Origin: Stramenopiles sp. TOSAG23-2
Taxonomy: Eukaryota > Sar
Assembly (NCBI GenBank): GCA_900128395.1
Contig: LT649561.1
Location: 8,567 to 20,194 of the forward strand
DNA length: 11,628 bases
Reading direction: 5' to 3'
Shown here: piece after piece, positions 1 to 5,612 of the stretch
Numbering within the stretch: position 1 is the stretch's first letter
How the letters are laid out: every line of letters begins with the position of its first letter
The notes under the pieces: generated by a model
Told to the model about the DNA's origin: nothing
Seen by the model: the letters and a program-made list of their open reading frames with translations, nothing else
The model's database searches: none
Position numbers and translations under genes: made by a program

Positions 1-268
1 CGTATTATTATTTCTTTTTTTTTTTCTTTGTTGTTGTTGCAGCCTTTTTTTTTTATTACCAGATACTTTCCTTTCTTATTATAAAAATGAATAAAAGTCT
101 GTATACACAGGTAAATGGATACATTGCAATAAAGATGCATGGGGAAAAAAAAGACGTAAGCTGGAAACATCAATCCAATTGATTGGTAAAAAAGAGACAG
201 ATCGAAGAAGCTTTTCTGACAGCATATGTAATATTGTTGCTGCCACAATATAGCGAAAATAAAAAGAT
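1..268. other. Intergenic/5' flank with pyrimidine tracts
   Basis: No convincing coding sequence is visible here. Bases 1-62 are strongly pyrimidine-rich and contain two AG dinucleotides after T-rich runs (around 42 and 62). These resemble 3' splice sites, but no upstream exon lies in the window to test this. The rest is A-rich and includes the presumed 5' leader of the sulfotransferase gene. An in-frame TAA at 260-262 closes that reading frame just before its ATG. Confidence 0.5.
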
Positions 269-1576
269 ATGAAGCCCATTCATTATTTGATCATTTTTGC
301 TGGGATAACAATTGGCATCTTGGCTGGTCTTCAATATAAATTTTTGAAAATTGAAAGTTGTTTGAGAAGTGATATACGTAAAAGAGCTAAACGAAACCAT
401 CGGGGTCATTTTTCCAATTTAAAAGAAAAGAGTAGGCTTATTCAAAGTGACAATAACCAAACAATAGATTTGTTACCAACGATGGCAAATAAACACATGA
501 AAAGAATACCAAAAGATACTCCGGTTGTTAAAAATAATAATTCTCAATCTCAAAGTGAGTATAAAATAAAGAAGAAGGTCGAAAGCAAGGAGAAAGAAAT
601 GATACCGATAAAAAAAGAAATCAATGCATCAGCATATACCCCATGTCCAAAAAATAAAAGATTTCCTCGTCCTGCATTCGTTATGCCTGGCGTAGAAAAA
701 GGTGGCACAACAGCACTTTACAATTTCTTACTTAAGCATCCTCAAATTTTGTCTAAAAAAAACATGCAAGAAGCTGGTGGGGGTTCAGAAACACTTTTTC
801 TTGGCGAACATTGGAATCGCCGTGGAAAGAATGAACCAATGGAGCAAAAAAGACAACGCTATAGTAATATGTTTCATACAGTTACGAATGGTAAAAATGG
901 CTTAGGTTGCACTCCGGATGATCCTATGGTGTTAGTTGGTGATAAAACACCTTCATACATGGCTTTACCAAAAGGTGTGGAAAAATTATTTTCAATTGCA
1001 CCAGACGCACGCATTATAATAAGTTTACGAGAACCTGTAGCAAGAGCATTGTCTTCCTATCGATATTTTGGTCATTTTAAATCAAAATTTTCTGTACATA
1101 TAAATGATGAAATATCTCTTATAAATGAATTTGGTGTCTTACCTGAAGATAAGGATGTAACTCGTTTTAATAAGTTCAACGACATATTGTTATCACGTTA
1201 TAAAAGACACGGTAGGCATTATCATCGTGGTGCAATAGTCGGTTTTGGATTGTATAGTGTGATGTTATACCATTGGATGCAATTTTTCCCTCGAAATCGT
1301 TTTTTAGTCTTGTTTTTAGAGGAATGGCGAGGCAATACAAACACGACAATGGATGCATTGAATGAAATTTTTGAGTTTTTAGGTTTGCCTAAAAAATCTG
1401 CCAAAGAAATTGGCAACACACAACGCCCTATAAATAAAACGCCCAAAAAAAATGAACAGACAAAACCTGTCAGTCCAGAAGATATAAAAAGATTACAACA
1501 ATTTTATAAACCGTATAATGAAGCACTTGAAAAACTACTAGGGAGAAAGTTACCAAGAGAGTGGTATTATGATTAA
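269..1576 (+). CDS. Type II membrane-anchored carbohydrate sulfotransferase (heparan-sulfate sulfotransferase-like)
   Basis: This 435-residue protein should transfer sulfate from PAPS to a glycan or other acceptor in the Golgi lumen. Seen directly: a short cytoplasmic end, one hydrophobic segment (about residues 6-22), a basic low-complexity stem (about 30-130), then a catalytic domain to the C-terminus. The 5'-phosphosulfate loop is PGVEKGGTTAL (140-150), with the expected Lys144. GDKTPSY is at 224-230. The 3'-phosphate site is SLREPVARALSSYR (252-265). The segment GLYSVMLYHWMQFFP (327-341), then FLVLFLEEW, and the late QFYKPYNEALEKLLG (411-425) match the order seen in NDST/HS3ST-type enzymes. 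N-glycosylation sequons occur at Asn63, Asn358 and Asn389. An in-frame stop nine bases upstream makes this ATG the first available start. Family assignment is strong; the acceptor cannot be read from sequence. Confidence 0.88.
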   Translation: MKPIHYLIIFAGITIGILAGLQYKFLKIESCLRSDIRKRAKRNHRGHFSNLKEKSRLIQSDNNQTIDLLPTMANKHMKRIPKDTPVVKNNNSQSQSEYKIKKKVESKEKEMIPIKKEINASAYTPCPKNKRFPRPAFVMPGVEKGGTTALYNFLLKHPQILSKKNMQEAGGGSETLFLGEHWNRRGKNEPMEQKRQRYSNMFHTVTNGKNGLGCTPDDPMVLVGDKTPSYMALPKGVEKLFSIAPDARIIISLREPVARALSSYRYFGHFKSKFSVHINDEISLINEFGVLPEDKDVTRFNKFNDILLSRYKRHGRHYHRGAIVGFGLYSVMLYHWMQFFPRNRFLVLFLEEWRGNTNTTMDALNEIFEFLGLPKKSAKEIGNTQRPINKTPKKNEQTKPVSPEDIKRLQQFYKPYNEALEKLLGRKLPREWYYD

Positions 1577-1593
1577 AAATGTATGTGATACGG

Positions 1594-1609
1594 ATATATC
1601 TAGATATAT
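1594..1609. repeat. 16-bp perfect palindrome after the sulfotransferase stop
   Basis: ATATATCTAGATATAT is its own reverse complement and begins 17 bases after the TAA at 1574-1576. It is AT-rich, so chance is a real alternative. Its position in the 3' UTR would allow a small hairpin in the transcript. Confidence 0.6.
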
Positions 1610-1704
1610 AATTTTAAGTTTATACGCATAATTTATTTTTTAATTTTTACTCAATAATAATTCCTACTCTTCAAAAGAATACAATAATTGAAAATAATCT
1701 ATCT

Positions 1705-1732
1705 CACACTATGCATATGATATGATAGTGTG
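1705..1732. repeat. Inverted repeat with 8-bp arms
   Basis: CACACTAT (1705-1712) pairs perfectly with ATAGTGTG (1725-1732) around a 12-base loop. The loop holds the first copy of CATATGATATG (1714-1724). This could form a hairpin in the 3' region of the sulfotransferase transcript. Confidence 0.6.
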
Positions 1733-2185
1733 TTGATATATATGTACCCATAAATAGAGAATACCAATGAAGGTATGCATACAAATTTATATTAAGTGTG
1801 ATTATTATTATACTAATTAATATATAACTTTTATGAACGGGAGTAAAACAAATTTATATAATATATGAGTAAGAAAACATTTTATATAACTTTTAAGATT
1901 TTAACCATCAATATTTAAGTGTGATGAAAATATGTTATCATATGATATGATACACACACGAATATACCGCGTATTATAACATGTTTTATTATTCGAAAAA
2001 AATAATATTATAGATTGTCGCATATTTTGTGTGCTAGAGTATTTATTAAAACACATACTGGCATACTTGGTTCGTATTTTTTATACCCCGAATAAATTTT
2101 ACGAAACATATCTCTCCTCTCTCTCTATTTTACATTTTTATATATATGCACATTTTTTATTTTTTTCTTCTGGTCATATGATATG
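1714..2185. repeat. Three dispersed copies of CATATGATATG
   Basis: The exact 11-mer occurs at 1714-1724, 1939-1949 and 2175-2185, all in the same orientation. The first two copies share the extension ATA. The second lies against a 12-bp palindrome, TATCATATGATA (1936-1947). I know no named element with this sequence. Low complexity of the region weakens but does not remove the signal. Confidence 0.6.
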
Positions 2186-2216
2186 CATAGCACCATACAT
2201 ATTTGATAATAATGCT

Positions 2217-2248
2217 AGTACGTATCATATACACATTTGATACGTACT
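2217..2248. repeat. Perfect inverted repeat with 11-bp arms
   Basis: AGTACGTATCA (2217-2227) and TGATACGTACT (2238-2248) are exact reverse complements separated by ten bases. It lies about 125 bases beyond the stop of the minus-strand CFAP77-like gene. It would fold equally well in either transcript. The likely role is 3'-end structure; a protein-binding dyad is the alternative. Confidence 0.65.
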
Positions 2249-2356
2249 TCTTGTATCAATCCAACACAACAAAACAGATTCACATTTGTAATAATTATTG
2301 TATTTCCTATTTCTTTTTTAAATTGGCCTATTTCACATTTTTTTTAACATATTTAT

Positions 2357-2397
2357 GATTGGTTTACGCAATTTAGTTCAAATAGCGTGAACCAATC
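2357..2397 (-). repeat. 13-bp imperfect stem-loop enclosing the stop codon of the CFAP77-like gene
   Basis: GATTGGTTTACGC (2357-2369) is complementary to GCGTGAACCAATC (2385-2397) at 12 of 13 positions, with a 15-base loop. The stop codon (2373-2375) is in the loop, and one arm lies inside the last codons of the gene. The odd pair is G.U in a plus-strand RNA and C.A in the gene's own minus-strand mRNA. Confidence 0.65.
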
Positions 2398-3257
2398 TTC
2401 TTGAATTTAGACATTTTAAATGGTTCTTTTGAACTAGGTTTTCTTCTTGAATTTTTATATAATAAATCTGCTGAATTGGTTGATCGTGGCTTTGGTAATC
2501 TACCAGCTGCTGTTTGCCCAGATAAATCTGCATATGTTGGGTCTTTGACATTTCCTACGCCAACCAATAATGTGCCAACAGGTTCAGAGGGAATAGAAAT
2601 GGAACCGAAGCAGATATCTCCTTCCCATGGTTTCTTTGGCCCCTCTTGTACTGCTTCTTTGTCTTCCTTTTTCACAGCAATTCCAAGACTTTCGTCCGCT
2701 TCAATTTTTAACAACATTTCCCTACGTTTTGCTTCTTTTGCCTCTTTACGTGCTCTATATGCATCACGCCATTCATTTGCTTGTTTAGTATTTATACAGC
2801 CATTAATATTAGCCATGCGGTTTTCGTATATAATGTCTTTGCCTTTTTTCTTCTTCTTACTTTTTTCACCAGCAACCCAACTAAATATGATATTACCAGC
2901 AGGCTCTTCGCTTCTTTTTGGTTTATTACCATAGGTAAAACTTAACCCTGGTAAATCATAACTTGTATCACGGCTTTTACCTACAACATATCTAATAAGG
3001 AGCCGATTTAATTTAGCACCATTGCCTTCAGCGACCATAGTATTGCACCAATTAAGAAATTCATCTTTTGCGATGTCACCGTTTTTGTCTAGTATCATAA
3101 GTGCTTGACATTGCATACGGTCGTCGTTACTAAACCCTACACCTTTTAATGCAGCAGCAAGTTTTGTTTTTGGGATTGTACTTGCACCATCTGCAAGTGA
3201 ATCAAATGTTTCTGATGCACGTTTACGTGCGGCTTCTACTTCTTTTTTTGTTGCCAT
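2373..3257 (-). CDS. CFAP77/DUF4483-like flagellar microtubule protein with degenerate N-terminal EF-hand
   Basis: The product has 294 residues and is hydrophilic, with no signal peptide or membrane segment. Residues 5-75 look like an EF-hand pair: a helix-loop-helix without a calcium loop, then LDKNGDIAKDEFLNW (56-70). That second loop lacks the central Gly-x pair of a canonical 12-residue loop, so calcium binding is doubtful. From residue 101 the pattern LPGLSFTYG, then GNIIFSW (121-127), then a Gly-containing helix (NGCINTKQANEWRDAYR, 152-168), then FGSISIPSEPVGTLL (218-231), matches what I recall of CFAP77 (DUF4483). In other organisms that protein sits at the outer junction of axonemal doublet microtubules. 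The length is close to CFAP77. The basic C-terminus is typical of microtubule-associated proteins. In-frame TAA at 3273-3275 fixes the start region. If correct, the host makes flagella. The EF-hand call is firm; the CFAP77 call is moderate. Confidence 0.72.
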   Translation of the reverse strand: MATKKEVEAARKRASETFDSLADGASTIPKTKLAAALKGVGFSNDDRMQCQALMILDKNGDIAKDEFLNWCNTMVAEGNGAKLNRLLIRYVVGKSRDTSYDLPGLSFTYGNKPKRSEEPAGNIIFSWVAGEKSKKKKKGKDIIYENRMANINGCINTKQANEWRDAYRARKEAKEAKRREMLLKIEADESLGIAVKKEDKEAVQEGPKKPWEGDICFGSISIPSEPVGTLLVGVGNVKDPTYADLSGQTAAGRLPKPRSTNSADLLYKNSRRKPSSKEPFKMSKFKKIGSRYLN

Positions 3258-3332
3258 TTTGTTGCTATTTATTTACTCAATCTAAATCTATTCGTTATTG
3301 TAAATTATGTTGAAATGAAACATAGCACTAGA

Positions 3333-3348
3333 ATATATATATATATAT
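3333..3348. repeat. (AT)8 microsatellite
   Basis: Eight uninterrupted AT units lie shortly upstream of the CFAP77-like start codon. A similar TA tract lies at a comparable distance upstream of the ISWI gene. It could serve as a TATA-like or nucleosome-free element, or be ordinary AT-rich filler. Confidence 0.85.
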
Positions 3349-3526
3349 GGTGGATAGGTATGTAATATTTATATATTTACAGCAGAATCAATAATAATAA
3401 TAAAACACCCAGTACTATTTATATGCTATTATATTATTTTCATTTGTTGTTTGTTGTGGCAACGTTCAGTTAGTATAGAAGTATCAGCAGTAAGCGTTTC
3501 GACAGAATACCATGTAAATAGAACTG

Positions 3527-3538
3527 GTTGCCGGCAAC
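3527..3538. promoter_or_regulatory. 12-bp GC-containing palindrome GTTGCCGGCAAC (candidate dyad operator)
   Basis: The sequence is a perfect dyad in an AT-rich region. It consists of the two half-sites known from RFX X-boxes (GTTGCC and GGCAAC) with no spacer. A weaker relative, GTTGTGGCAAC, lies at 3453-3463. Both are upstream of a flagellar-type gene, which is where X-boxes occur in opisthokonts. RFX factors are not generally known outside opisthokonts and amoebozoans, so only the palindrome itself is certain. Confidence 0.4.
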
Positions 3539-3655
3539 GGCTTAGTGTGTAATGCTATTCTCCTCTTAAAACAATTTTAAATGCTGCGACGTAGTAGAAT
3601 TTAATAATTGCCAAATCGATTGCGCCTTTGTTTTTGTACTTGGCCTGTGTGTGTG

Positions 3656-3725
3656 GCACAGCTATAGTTTCTTTTTGTCGTCTGGTACTGTAATCGTCAG
3701 ACGACTCTTTCTCGTAGTGCTGTGC
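3656..3725. repeat. Nested inverted repeats (possible structured RNA or cruciform)
   Basis: The inner arms GTCGTCTG (3677-3684) and CAGACGAC (3698-3705) are perfect complements with a 13-base loop. The outer arms GCACAGC (3656-3662) and GCTGTGC (3719-3725) are also perfect. Together they could fold about 70 bases into a two-stage stem with near-equal internal loops. No known RNA family was recognised. It could be a small non-coding RNA, a 5' UTR structure or a binding site. Confidence 0.5.
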
Positions 3726-3926
3726 TATGGTAATAAGCTTTTAACCTTATTCATCTTCTAACATGGTAAAAAATAATTATACAATTTCTAATAATAGAAA
3801 TAATCTAACTGGCTAATATCTAATAATAAAGTACAAAATGTACACATTTAATAATTACATGAATTATATGTATATCTAGTGAGAATGGAAAGATAAGAGA
3901 GTTAGATTAAAGAAATAAATTCATAC

Positions 3927-4421
3927 ATGGCAGATGTGGCATCGGATCCATCCGATCCACGATGGAGAGAATATACTGCAACCGAGCAGAAAGCAAGTAG
4001 AGATATGTTAATGTTTGGTTTATGGTGTATGACAATAGTAGTATTTTTTTTGTTGATTGTTATATTGAAAGATTATTTTGCGCTTAAAAATATATGTTGC
4101 GTAATAAAGCAAAAAGGAAGTTGTGGTACCTTTTTGACACGTCCAATTTATGGATTACTTATTGGCATGTATTCTGTGATTATTGGTATTTGCGTCCTTA
4201 ATATAGATATGAGCAATGTGGAATATTTCATTACTGGAATTATATGCTCTGGTCTTGGCTTCTTTGCAATAGTATTTAGTATAATAAATTTACGACGACG
4301 TTTATATACAAATCGACATAAAGAATTACAAGAAATTTGGAGCAGTAATAGACGCAATGATATTTTAAATACATTGAAAACAGTGAAAGATCAAATAATT
4401 ATTCCATTTACAAGGGATTAA
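3927..4421 (+). CDS. Three-pass membrane protein of unknown function
   Basis: I do not recognise this 164-residue protein. It starts with a polar, acidic segment containing DPSDPRWREYTATEQ (7-21). Three hydrophobic helices follow: about 27-47, 73-93 and 100-121. The loop between the first two is Lys/Cys-rich (Cys57, Cys58, Cys66), and the loop between the second and third is short and acidic (NIDMSNVEY). A basic tail RRRLYTNRHK follows the last helix. By the positive-inside rule the N-terminus should be lumenal or extracellular and the C-terminus cytosolic. There is no cleavable signal peptide. An in-frame TAG at 3903-3905 leaves this as the first Met. The following minus-strand gene is also a membrane protein and is convergent. 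Coding status is likely from length and clear topology; no function is proposed. Confidence 0.75.
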   Translation: MADVASDPSDPRWREYTATEQKASRDMLMFGLWCMTIVVFFLLIVILKDYFALKNICCVIKQKGSCGTFLTRPIYGLLIGMYSVIIGICVLNIDMSNVEYFITGIICSGLGFFAIVFSIINLRRRLYTNRHKELQEIWSSNRRNDILNTLKTVKDQIIIPFTRD

Positions 4422-4546
4422 AGATAATCATAATGTGAAAGAAAAAGTCCGCACAACAAAGTTGGCCTTTGTGTAAAAAGAGCGCTGAGATTATTTGTAT
4501 TTATTGGTATCGTGTGTAAAAATTGGATTTTTACATTTTTTTATTT

Positions 4547-4774
4547 TTATATTTTTAAATAATATGTTAATCGTCTCAATCTAAGAAAAGAATTTACTCC
4601 TATTGTTAATAAAGCTCTCATGCGCCGCCGCAAGCCCGGGCAAGCTAAAATGTACTCTAATACAATAAGCACAAGAGTAGATATGAATCCAGCATAACAC
4701 TCTCGATGAAAGTGATCGATGTAGTCTGCGTCGTCAGACTCTTTCGAATCGTGTGATCGATGTGAATAGTCCAT
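4547..4774 (-). CDS. Possible small single-pass membrane protein
   Basis: The 75-residue frame reads as an ordered small membrane protein. It has an acidic, His-rich N-terminus (residues 1-25, with DSKESDDADYIDHFHRE), one hydrophobic helix (about 27-46), then an Arg-rich amphipathic tail containing GLRRRMR and FLRLRR. This charge layout predicts N-out/C-in topology. The stretch coding the end of the helix (about 4620-4645) has unusually high GC for the region, which argues against random AT-rich translation. An AATAAA on the minus strand (4540-4545) directly follows the stop, with another at 4500-4505. No family was recognised. Because of its size it could still be spurious. Confidence 0.45.
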   Translation of the reverse strand: MDYSHRSHDSKESDDADYIDHFHRECYAGFISTLVLIVLEYILACPGLRRRMRALLTIGVNSFLRLRRLTYYLKI

Positions 4775-5120
4775 AGGTTTACCTTAAAAATTATAAAACT
4801 AAAATATATTATATTTTTAAAAAATAAAAATAGTGTCTGCGCTTTTTTAGTGTCTGTGATGGAGAGAGACGGAGGAGAATACGCAGAATATTTTTTAATA
4901 CAATCGTAAAATTTAAGATTGAAACATGTACAAAAAGTTTTTATTATTTTTCCTCTATCTCTCTTTTTCAGAGTTTTAAAATAAAATATTTACTCTCGTA
5001 CATTTTATTTAAAGAGACCGACCAAGTGTTCAAAACGAACGCTTGCATATTTTTATGTAAATATTGACAATACCTCTTTTTAAAATGAACTAAAAACTCT
5101 TTTTGGCGTGATATATGAAC
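4775..5120. other. Intergenic region downstream of the Cys-rich gene
   Basis: No gene is visible in these 346 bases. The region is AT-rich and serves as the 3' flank of the Cys-rich gene and the 5' flank of the 75-residue frame. It holds a minus-strand AATAAA (TTTATT at 5004-5009), about 110 bases past the Cys-rich gene's stop. It also has a short direct repeat, TAGTGTCTG, at 4831-4839 and 4848-4856. A purine-rich patch lies near 4860-4880. Confidence 0.5.
5004..5009 (-). terminator. Putative polyadenylation signal of the Cys-rich gene
   Basis: TTTATT on the plus strand reads AATAAA on the minus strand, about 110 bases downstream of the stop of the Cys-rich secreted protein. The hexamer is canonical, but common by chance in AT-rich DNA. 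Confidence 0.35.
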
Positions 5121-5612
5121 TTACAATTTCTTGCCATTTCCACGCAATTGTTGTTGGATAACTTCAACTTTTTTGTGTGCTGGAGCTTCATGTACAGCTT
5201 TTTTCATTTCTTCAGTAACTGGCTTATCAGCATTGACGGGTTCTTCTGCTTTACATGTAGCAACGCAACCACAGGTAGCTTGTCCACAACATCCACACGT
5301 GTGATGTTCAACAATAACTGGATGGGAAGTACACGTTGAAACACAACCGCATGTAGCTTGGCCACAGCAATCGCAAGTGTGTACTACTGGTACCATAACT
5401 TTTTTCTCAGCGCATGGACATGGTTTTGGTTCTTCGTCTGGTAGTTTCTTAACAATTTTTGCTTTTTTCATACAGTCACAACCTGGTTTCTCGTCTCCTT
5501 CAACTTTTCCAATAATAACAGTTTTTGCATCTTTTTTGCAATCATCACCAGGGCAATTTGTTGCACTAGCAACTGCTAATAATGCAAATACTACAATAAG
5601 AGATAATTTCAT
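5121..5612 (-). CDS. Secreted cysteine-rich repeat protein
   Basis: This 163-residue protein begins with a textbook signal peptide (MKLSLIVVFALLAVASA, 1-17). The mature part has 18 cysteines and almost no hydrophobic segments. The early Cys come as CPGDDC (20-25), CDC (45-47) and CPC (65-67). Then come two near-identical units with spacing C-x-C-C-x4-C-x-C-x3-C (Cys80-94 and Cys106-120), period 26 residues, both containing CCGQATCGC. The C-terminus (121-163) is Cys-free, charged and rich in Lys, Glu and Gln. The pattern suggests a disulfide-stabilised extracellular or cell-wall protein. CxC and CC clusters would also suit metal binding, as in metallothioneins, but secretion makes that less likely. 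No named family was recognised. An in-frame TAA at 5625-5627 supports the start. The leader AACAACAAAATAAA just before the ATG is A-rich and probably efficiently translated. Confidence 0.85.
   Translation of the reverse strand: MKLSLIVVFALLAVASATNCPGDDCKKDAKTVIIGKVEGDEKPGCDCMKKAKIVKKLPDEEPKPCPCAEKKVMVPVVHTCDCCGQATCGCVSTCTSHPVIVEHHTCGCCGQATCGCVATCKAEEPVNADKPVTEEMKKAVHEAPAHKKVEVIQQQLRGNGKKL
5253..5375 (-). repeat. Two internal Cys-repeat units (78-bp period)
   Basis: The units at 5331-5375 and 5253-5297 encode HTCDCCGQATCGCVSTC-like and HTCGCCGQATCGCVATC-like segments. The protein is nearly identical, but the DNA differs at several synonymous positions. The duplication is therefore not very recent, or it is held at the protein level. 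Confidence 0.85.

Larger units (their letters stand above)
1577..2372. other. Convergent intergenic region (shared 3' flanks)
   Basis: This stretch of about 800 bases lies between the 3' ends of the sulfotransferase gene (+) and the CFAP77-like gene (-). It is very AT-rich. I see no credible gene: the one open frame of note (2031-2240, +) has the composition of translated AT-rich DNA. It contains several inverted repeats, listed separately, and three exact copies of CATATGATATG. The likely role is 3' UTR and transcription termination for both genes. Confidence 0.6.
3258..3926. promoter_or_regulatory. Divergent intergenic/promoter region
   Basis: This region separates the start of the CFAP77-like gene (-) from the start of the three-pass membrane protein (+), so it should hold both promoters. 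It contains an (AT)8 run at 3333-3348, about 75-90 bases upstream of the minus-strand ATG. It also has a 12-bp palindrome at 3527-3538 and a nested inverted repeat at 3656-3725. The part around 3450-3740 is visibly less AT-rich than the flanks. No protein gene or tRNA could be supported. Exact transcription starts cannot be read. Confidence 0.5.

Noticed and set aside
1-62. Possible 3' splice sites (pyrimidine tract followed by AG)
   Set aside because: No upstream exon is in the window, the downstream sulfotransferase frame is closed by a stop at 260-262, and T-rich tracts are everywhere in this genome.
2031-2240. Plus-strand open frame of 69 codons in the convergent region
   Set aside because: Phe/Tyr/Ile/His-rich translation of low-complexity DNA. 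It overlaps one CATATGATATG copy and part of an inverted repeat, and has no recognisable feature.
1577-2372. Degraded transposon or MITE suggested by several inverted repeats
   Set aside because: The inverted repeats are short, unrelated to each other and not placed as terminal repeats with target-site duplications; no transposase remnant is visible.
2401-2934. Plus-strand open frame of 177 codons
   Set aside because: It lies wholly inside the CFAP77-like gene on the opposite strand and shows no domain; the minus strand has clear motifs.
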